Shown: positions 6,884-10,359 of the stretch, one piece after another
How positions within the stretch are numbered: the first letter of the stretch is position 1
Layout: every line of letters starts with the position of its first letter
Source of the DNA: Prevotella sp. CAG:1058
Lineage (GTDB): Bacteria > Bacteroidota > Bacteroidia > Bacteroidales > Bacteroidaceae
Direction of reading: 5' to 3'
DNA: 10,359 nt
Assembly: GCA_000433175.1 (NCBI GenBank)
Contig: HF986708.1
Span: 1,597-11,955 of the forward strand
The notes under the pieces: model-generated
Told to the model about the DNA's origin: nothing
Database searches by the model: none
The model's input: only the letters and a program-made list of their open reading frames with translations
Position numbers and translations under genes: made by a program

Positions 6884-7873
6884 TTACTCGGCACGCAGGG
6901 TGAAGCGCTTGAAGGCAACGACCGTAAGGTCCTTGTCAGCGCTCTGCAGATACTGCGAAACGCTCATCTTGCTGTCCTGGATGAACTCCTGGTTGAGCAG
7001 GCAAGAATCCTTGAAGAACTTAGCCATACGGCCCTTGGCGATGTTCTGTATCATCTGCTCGGGCAGGTTGGCAGCCTTCTGCTCGGCTGTTTCCTTCTTG
7101 ATCTTGCGTATTTCCTCAGCCTGGGCCTCAGTGATGTTGCCCTTCATGATGCCTTCGTTGATGTGCTCCTCGTTCTCGGCGATGTAGAGGTTGAAGCCGG
7201 CCTTCTTCAGTGCAGCCTCGACAGCCTTGTTAACCTGCTCCTCCTTAGTCTTCTCGATGGCAACTTTCAGCTCAGAGTCTTTAACCTCCTGCGGAACGCT
7301 TGCCTCGTCGAGTGCAACGGGGTTCATTGCGGCAACCTGCATGGCTATGGCGTGTGCCTGCTCCTCGGCAGCCTTGTTGGTCTGAACCATGGTGCAGAGA
7401 AGGTGCTTGTTCATGTGGTCGTAAACCGAAACATTGTCGCCCTCAAGATAGAGGTAGCCGTCGAGTTCGGTCTTCTCGCCCGTGATACCAGAACGTGCTA
7501 TTACCTCGTCCTGTACGGTGCTGCCGTTAAGCGGCAGGGCCTTAACCTCTTCAAGGGTCTTGGCCTTAGCCTCAACTGCGGCGTCAAGGATGCTCTGTGT
7601 CAGCGCGATGAAGTCCTTGCCGTTGGCAACGAAGTCAGTTTCGCACTTCAGGGCGATCATTGCGGCAAAGCCGTCGACAGCCTTAACGAGTACGCATCCG
7701 TTAGAAGTCTCGCGGTCGCTACGCTTTGCGGCGATAGCCTGACCCTTCTCGCGGATAATCTCGACAGCCTTGTCGAAGTCGCCGTCGCTCTCGGTGAGAG
7801 CCTTCTTGCAGTCCGCAAGGCCGGCGCCGGTCATCTTGCGGATTTTCTGTATGTCAGCTATTGATACAGCCAT
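6884..7873 (-). CDS. tsf: Elongation factor Ts
   Basis: EF-Ts is the cytoplasmic nucleotide exchange factor that releases GDP from EF-Tu so it can be reloaded with GTP and aminoacyl-tRNA. The 329-residue protein begins with the UBA-like N-terminal module (about 5-42), including the signature MTGAGLADCKKAL (14-26). It continues with the core motif CETDFVA (77-83), whose TDFV inserts near the EF-Tu magnesium site. The C-terminal region has KGRMAKFF, the EF-Ts closing module. It is longer than the 283-residue E. coli protein, as is usual in Bacteroidetes, because of a larger helical segment at about 190-270. The ATG lies 42 nt after the rpsB stop, with a weak purine-rich AGAAGAAAA before it. tsf is the last gene of the unit and is followed by a strong terminator. 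Confidence 0.99.
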   Translation of the reverse strand: MAVSIADIQKIRKMTGAGLADCKKALTESDGDFDKAVEIIREKGQAIAAKRSDRETSNGCVLVKAVDGFAAMIALKCETDFVANGKDFIALTQSILDAAVEAKAKTLEEVKALPLNGSTVQDEVIARSGITGEKTELDGYLYLEGDNVSVYDHMNKHLLCTMVQTNKAAEEQAHAIAMQVAAMNPVALDEASVPQEVKDSELKVAIEKTKEEQVNKAVEAALKKAGFNLYIAENEEHINEGIMKGNITEAQAEEIRKIKKETAEQKAANLPEQMIQNIAKGRMAKFFKDSCLLNQEFIQDSKMSVSQYLQSADKDLTVVAFKRFTLRAE

Positions 7874-7915
7874 AATGGTTTTCTTCTAATATATTAAATG
7901 TTTGTCAAATGAAAA

Positions 7916-8764
7916 TCAAGCTTCTGCAGGAGCCTCTTCAGCTGCCTCTTCTGCCTTGGGAGCTTCCTCTTCCTTTGCAGGAGCGTCCTTGCGGGCCTTG
8001 CGTGCGCGCTTCGGCTTGTCCTCAACGGCGTCAGCCTCAGCCTGCTCTTTGGCAGCCTTCTCGTCAGCCTTCTCTATCTTGCGCTCCTCGAGACCCTCTG
8101 CTATTGCTGCGCAGCAAGCGTTGAGTATTACCTCTACGCTGTCCTTAGCGTCGTCGTTTGCAGGGATGATGAAGTCTACGTCGCGTGGGTTAGAGTTGGT
8201 GTCGACGATAGCGAATACGGGTATGCCCAGACGCTTAGCCTCCTTGATGGCGATAGCTTCCTTCATGATGTCTACAACGAAGAGTGCAGACGGCAGGCGT
8301 GTAAGGTCGGCGATAGAACCGAGGTTCTTCTCGAGCTTTGCGCGCTGGCGTGTGATCTGGAGGATTTCACGCTTTGAGAGGTTAGAGTAAGTTCCGTCGT
8401 TCATCAGCTTGTCGATGGTGGCCATCTTCTTGACAGCCTTGCGGATTGTCGGGAAGTTGGTGAGCATTCCGCCCGGCCAACGCTCTATTACGTAAGGCAT
8501 GTTAACCGAAGTAGCTTTCTCGGCAACGATGTCTTTGGCCTGTTTTTTAGTAGCAACGAACAGTATCTTCTTGCCCGACTTGGCTATCTGCTTCAGTGCG
8601 TCGGCAGCCTCATCTATCTTAGCAACAGTCTTGTTAAGGTCGATGATGTGAATGCCGTTGCGCTCCATGAAGATATAAGGAGCCATGGCGGGGTTCCACT
8701 TACGTTTCAGGTGGCCGAAATGGCATCCGGCCTTGAGTAACATATCAAAATTAGTTCTTGACAT
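7916..8764 (-). CDS. rpsB: 30S ribosomal protein S2 with acidic/alanine-rich C-terminal tail
   Basis: S2 (uS2) sits at the head-body junction of the small subunit and helps recruit S1 where that is present. The core (1-225) is typical: LLKAGCHFGHLKRKWNP at 9-25, the domain signature RWPGGMLTNFPTIRK at 95-109, then LPSALFVVD, IPVFAIVDTNSNP and the stretch around DVDFIIPANDDA. After about residue 226 comes a 57-residue low-complexity tail of Glu, Lys and Ala with a basic patch KRARKARK (252-259) and a final run of Glu-Ala-Pro. This makes the protein 282 residues against 241 in E. coli. The start is preceded by a very A-rich leader and no clear Shine-Dalgarno, as is normal in Bacteroidetes. rpsB-tsf is the conserved bacterial pair. 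Confidence 0.99.
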   Translation of the reverse strand: MSRTNFDMLLKAGCHFGHLKRKWNPAMAPYIFMERNGIHIIDLNKTVAKIDEAADALKQIAKSGKKILFVATKKQAKDIVAEKATSVNMPYVIERWPGGMLTNFPTIRKAVKKMATIDKLMNDGTYSNLSKREILQITRQRAKLEKNLGSIADLTRLPSALFVVDIMKEAIAIKEAKRLGIPVFAIVDTNSNPRDVDFIIPANDDAKDSVEVILNACCAAIAEGLEERKIEKADEKAAKEQAEADAVEDKPKRARKARKDAPAKEEEAPKAEEAAEEAPAEA

Positions 8765-8967
8765 TTTTTCTTTTTTTTAATTGTTGTTGTTTACTTTCCT
8801 TTTAGTTTTATTAGAACCAACCGGCAGGTAACCGTATCCGACAGTCAACGACGGCCTGCGTCATGCGGCCTGTACCGTTCCGATTATATGCGCCGTGGCG
8901 GGTCTTGTCGGTTTGGATGCTAAACGCGAGGCTTGCCTCTCCGCGTGGGAGGACGGCAAACCAAACA
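8765..8967 (-). other. rpsI-rpsB spacer with folded GC-rich RNA segment (possible S2 leader)
   Basis: The 203-nt gap has no gene and no TAnnTTTG promoter. The transcript can form a nested domain just after the rpsI stop: GTTTGG (8966-8961) with CCAAAC (8916-8911), enclosing TTTGCC/GGCAAG and CTCC/GGAG. A second helix pairs CCGACA (8911-8906, sharing the base at 8911) with TGTCGG (8843-8838) around a GGCCGC hairpin. The last 55 nt before rpsB are A/U-rich and unstructured. S2 autoregulates through leaders in other bacteria, so an S2-binding element is possible but unproven here. Confidence 0.35.
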
Positions 8968-9354
8968 TTAACGCTTGCTGAACTGGAAGCGCTTGCGTGC
9001 CTTCGGACGTCCCGGCTTCTTACGCTCTACAACGCGTGCGTCGCGAGTCAGGAATCCGTGGTCTTTCAAATTCTTCTTGTCTTCTGCGTTCACCTTGACG
9101 AGGGCGCGTGCGATAGCGAGACGCAGAGCCTGGCTCTGGCCTGTGAAGCCGCCGCCGTCGAGGTTTGCCTTGATGTCATATTTCTCTGCAGCCTCGAGCA
9201 GCAAAAGTGGCTGTTTTACCACGTACTGCAGGATTGCAGAGGGGAAATATACGCTGATGTCTTTCTTGTTTATCGTGATTTTGCCGGTGCCCTCAGTGAG
9301 ATAGACACGTGCCACAGCACTCTTGCGACGGCCTATTGCATTAATCATTTCCAT
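8968..9354 (-). CDS. rpsI: 30S ribosomal protein S9
   Basis: S9 (uS9) lies in the head of the small subunit; its conserved C-terminal SKR tail contacts tRNA in the P site. The 128-residue product starts MEMINAIGRRKSAVARVYL, has the family block GGGFTGQSQALRLAIARAL (67-85), and ends GRPKARKRFQFSKR. The frame is open back to a TTG directly behind the rplM stop. I chose the ATG at 9354 because it gives the standard Bacteroidales length and N-terminus; an ATG two codons further in (9348) is also possible. It follows rplM by 12 nt, the usual L13-S9 operon arrangement, so the two proteins are made from one message. Confidence 0.98.
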   Translation of the reverse strand: MEMINAIGRRKSAVARVYLTEGTGKITINKKDISVYFPSAILQYVVKQPLLLLEAAEKYDIKANLDGGGFTGQSQALRLAIARALVKVNAEDKKNLKDHGFLTRDARVVERKKPGRPKARKRFQFSKR

Positions 9355-9366
9355 TTGTCGCTTCAA

Positions 9367-9828
9367 TTATTTGTACTGGTTAATATCTATTGCCTTGGGC
9401 TTCTGGGCCTGCATGTTGTGCTCTGTGCCGTCGAAAATGTAGAGGTTGTCCATCAGGCTGCGTCCGAGCGGGCCTTTGGGCAGCATGCCTTTAACTGCGT
9501 GACGGATGATTCTGTCGGCGCCGTAAGGACGCTTGCGCAGCTCGGCAGGAGTGTTGAAGCGCTGACCGCCGGGATAGCCGGTGTAGCGTGTGTACACCTT
9601 GTCGGTCTCCTTCTTGCCGGAGAACACAACCTTGGCGGCGTTGATGATGATTACGTTGTCACCGCAGTCAACGTGCGGAGTGAAATTAGGTTTGTACTTT
9701 CCGCGAAGAAGCTTGGCAACCTTAGAGCACAGACGGCCTACAACCTGGTCTGCTGCGTCGATAACGACCCACTCCTTATTCACCGTTTCCTTGTTTGCGG
9801 AAATAGTCTTGTAACTTAAAGTGTTCAT
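9367..9828 (-). CDS. rplM: 50S ribosomal protein L13
   Basis: L13 (uL13) is an early-assembling protein of the large subunit. The 153 residues cover the full Bacteroidetes-length protein: the N-terminal MNTLSYKTISANKETV extension, EWVVIDAADQVVGRLCSKVAKLLRGK, the GDNVIIINA strand (56-64), TRYTGYPGGQR (80-90) and the signature AVKGMLPKGPLGRSLMDNLY (111-130). The start is preceded by an A/T-only stretch instead of a Shine-Dalgarno. It is the first gene of the unit and carries a structured leader of about 140 nt from a TACCTTTG promoter. Confidence 0.99.
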   Translation of the reverse strand: MNTLSYKTISANKETVNKEWVVIDAADQVVGRLCSKVAKLLRGKYKPNFTPHVDCGDNVIIINAAKVVFSGKKETDKVYTRYTGYPGGQRFNTPAELRKRPYGADRIIRHAVKGMLPKGPLGRSLMDNLYIFDGTEHNMQAQKPKAIDINQYK

Positions 9829-9968
9829 TTTAATTTAAAAAATTACTACTAAAAAACGTTTTTAATTCTCTTTGTGAACGGCGATTCACTAACCGTCGCA
9901 CTCGGCCAAAAGTACGACTATTAACACTCCGTTCCAGGGGTTCTAAGTGCTCCCCCGATAATAATCGG
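9829..9968 (-). promoter_or_regulatory. Structured 5' leader of rplM (candidate L13 autoregulatory leader)
   Basis: Four local helices are seen in the transcript, in order: CCGAT/ATCGG (9968-9964 with 9959-9955), AGCACT/AGTGTT (9951-9946 with 9928-9923), GTCGTACT/AGTGCGAC (9918-9911 with 9902-9895, 8 bp with one G-U) and GTGAA/TTCAC (9889-9885 with 9878-9874). GGGG at 9955-9952 could also pair with CCCC at 9940-9937 across the second helix, which would make a pseudoknot. The remaining 45 nt before the ATG are A/U-rich. L13 leaders have been proposed in Bacteroidia from comparative genomics; membership of this sequence in that class is my inference. Confidence 0.55.
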
Positions 9969-9972
9969 CGTG

Positions 9973-9980
9973 CAAAGGTA
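9973..9980 (-). promoter_or_regulatory. -7 box of the rplM operon promoter (TACCTTTG)
   Basis: The minus strand shows TACCTTTG, a full TAnnTTTG match, preceded by an AT-rich spacer (9981-9998). No good TTTG is present at the -33 distance, so the upstream box is weak or replaced by the AT-rich segment. Transcription would begin near 9966, at or inside the first leader hairpin. Confidence 0.68.
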
Positions 9981-10359
9981 CATATTTTTATTATATCGTC
10001 GGACTACGGCCGCCCCGTCGAAACAAACATTTATATATATTTAACGTTTACGATAACCTAATTCCGCTCACGACACTATAAGCCTGCACCTGCAGGGCGC
10101 AATCAGGCGTGCCGCTGGCATACCGGGAAAGCAACGCCATGCCCCTCCGTGCAGGCACGTGCCACACCTATTTATATTATATACGCCATGACGCAGGCAC
10201 GCGACGCCGTCGACGGCAACCACCGCTCAAGGCAGGAAGGTGGGTTAAAGGGCAGAAGACGAGTTTCAGTACGTAAACAACTGATAATCAACACATAACG
10301 GCACTGCCACGCCCATCCTTTTTACTGACTTAATACAGAAATACTTTACACCGTTTTAA
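9981..10359. other. Gene-free stretch upstream of the rplM operon
   Basis: No recognisable protein, tRNA or terminator is seen in these 379 bases. Composition is patchy: AT-rich runs near 10030-10042 and 10168-10182 alternate with GC-rich blocks. Perfect palindromes occur at 10154-10163 (GGCACGTGCC) and 10206-10217 (GCCGTCGACGGC), and the 9-mer GCAGGCACG occurs at 10151 and 10193. A 45-codon rightward frame (10139-10276) looks fortuitous. The neighbouring gene beyond 10359 cannot be seen. Confidence 0.6.

Noticed and set aside
6785..7864. 359-codon rightward open frame opposite tsf
   Set aside because: It is the antisense shadow of a certain EF-Ts gene. Its Leu/Val-rich composition comes from reading the complementary frame, and it spans the terminator hairpin.
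8838..8966. E. coli-like TATAAT promoter before rpsB
   Set aside because: The Bacteroidetes housekeeping sigma factor uses TAnnTTTG, and the upstream CCGACA box is poor, so I did not annotate it as a promoter.
9355..9366. TTG start directly behind the rplM stop for rpsI
   Set aside because: The ATG at 9354 gives the typical 128-residue Bacteroidales S9; the extra MKRQ is not a family feature.
8863..9819. 318-codon rightward open frame opposite rpsI and rplM
   Set aside because: It lies antisense to two conserved ribosomal protein genes and has no recognisable domain; strong codon bias on the sense strand removes antisense stops.
10139..10276. 45-codon rightward frame in the gene-free stretch
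   Set aside because: Its Arg-rich composition follows the GC-rich palindrome, there is no promoter of the TAnnTTTG type before it, and no family resemblance is visible. A small protein cannot be fully excluded.
1..10359. Search for CRISPR arrays, insertion sequences, integrases, toxin-antitoxin or defence genes
   Set aside because: No regularly spaced repeats, transposase or integrase motifs, or terminal inverted repeats were seen; all long frames are accounted for by core genes.

Overview
The window looks like a chromosomal core region of a Bacteroidales bacterium, probably a Prevotellaceae- or Muribaculaceae-like gut or oral species; the genus cannot be fixed from the sequence alone. Support comes from the type IX secretion pair porU-porV, Bacteroidetes-sized L13, S9, S2 and EF-Ts proteins, A-rich translation starts without a clear Shine-Dalgarno, and promoters of the Bacteroides type (TTTG, a spacer of about 20 bases, then TAnnTTTG).

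Layout. Positions 2-199 (+) hold the 3' end of a hexapeptide-repeat acyltransferase. It converges on a leftward unit and is separated from it by a 16-bp GC-rich hairpin that can terminate both. The leftward unit reads, in transcription order: a promoter at 6505-6535, a fumarylacetoacetate hydrolase (FAH) family enzyme (6418-5801), porU (5804-2211, ATGA overlap with the FAH gene), porV (2029-863), then ispF (807-328). A tRNA-Cys(GCA) gene with its own promoter and terminator lies at 6701-6628. Upstream is a ribosomal protein unit, also leftward: rplM (9828-9367), rpsI (9354-8968), rpsB (8764-7916) and tsf (7873-6884). It starts from a TACCTTTG promoter and a structured leader of about 140 nt, and ends at a strong terminator at 6816-6848.

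How the genes work together. PorU is the C25-type cysteine sortase/transpeptidase that removes the C-terminal secretion signal of type IX cargo and attaches the cargo to anionic lipopolysaccharide or a similar glycolipid. PorV is the outer-membrane beta-barrel that shuttles cargo and anchors PorU, so these two form one machine. IspF (isoprenoid precursor synthesis) and the FAH enzyme (acylpyruvate or oxaloacetate-type chemistry) have no obvious biochemical link to secretion, although they share the transcription unit. The ribosomal unit supplies two small-subunit proteins, one large-subunit protein and the EF-Tu exchange factor.

I see no mobile element, CRISPR array or defence system, and no convincing undescribed multi-gene system. 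The items most worth a second look are non-coding: a long hairpin between porU and porV, the folded rplM leader with a possible pseudoknot, the folded rpsI-rpsB spacer, and a gene-free stretch at 9981-10359 with several short perfect palindromes.
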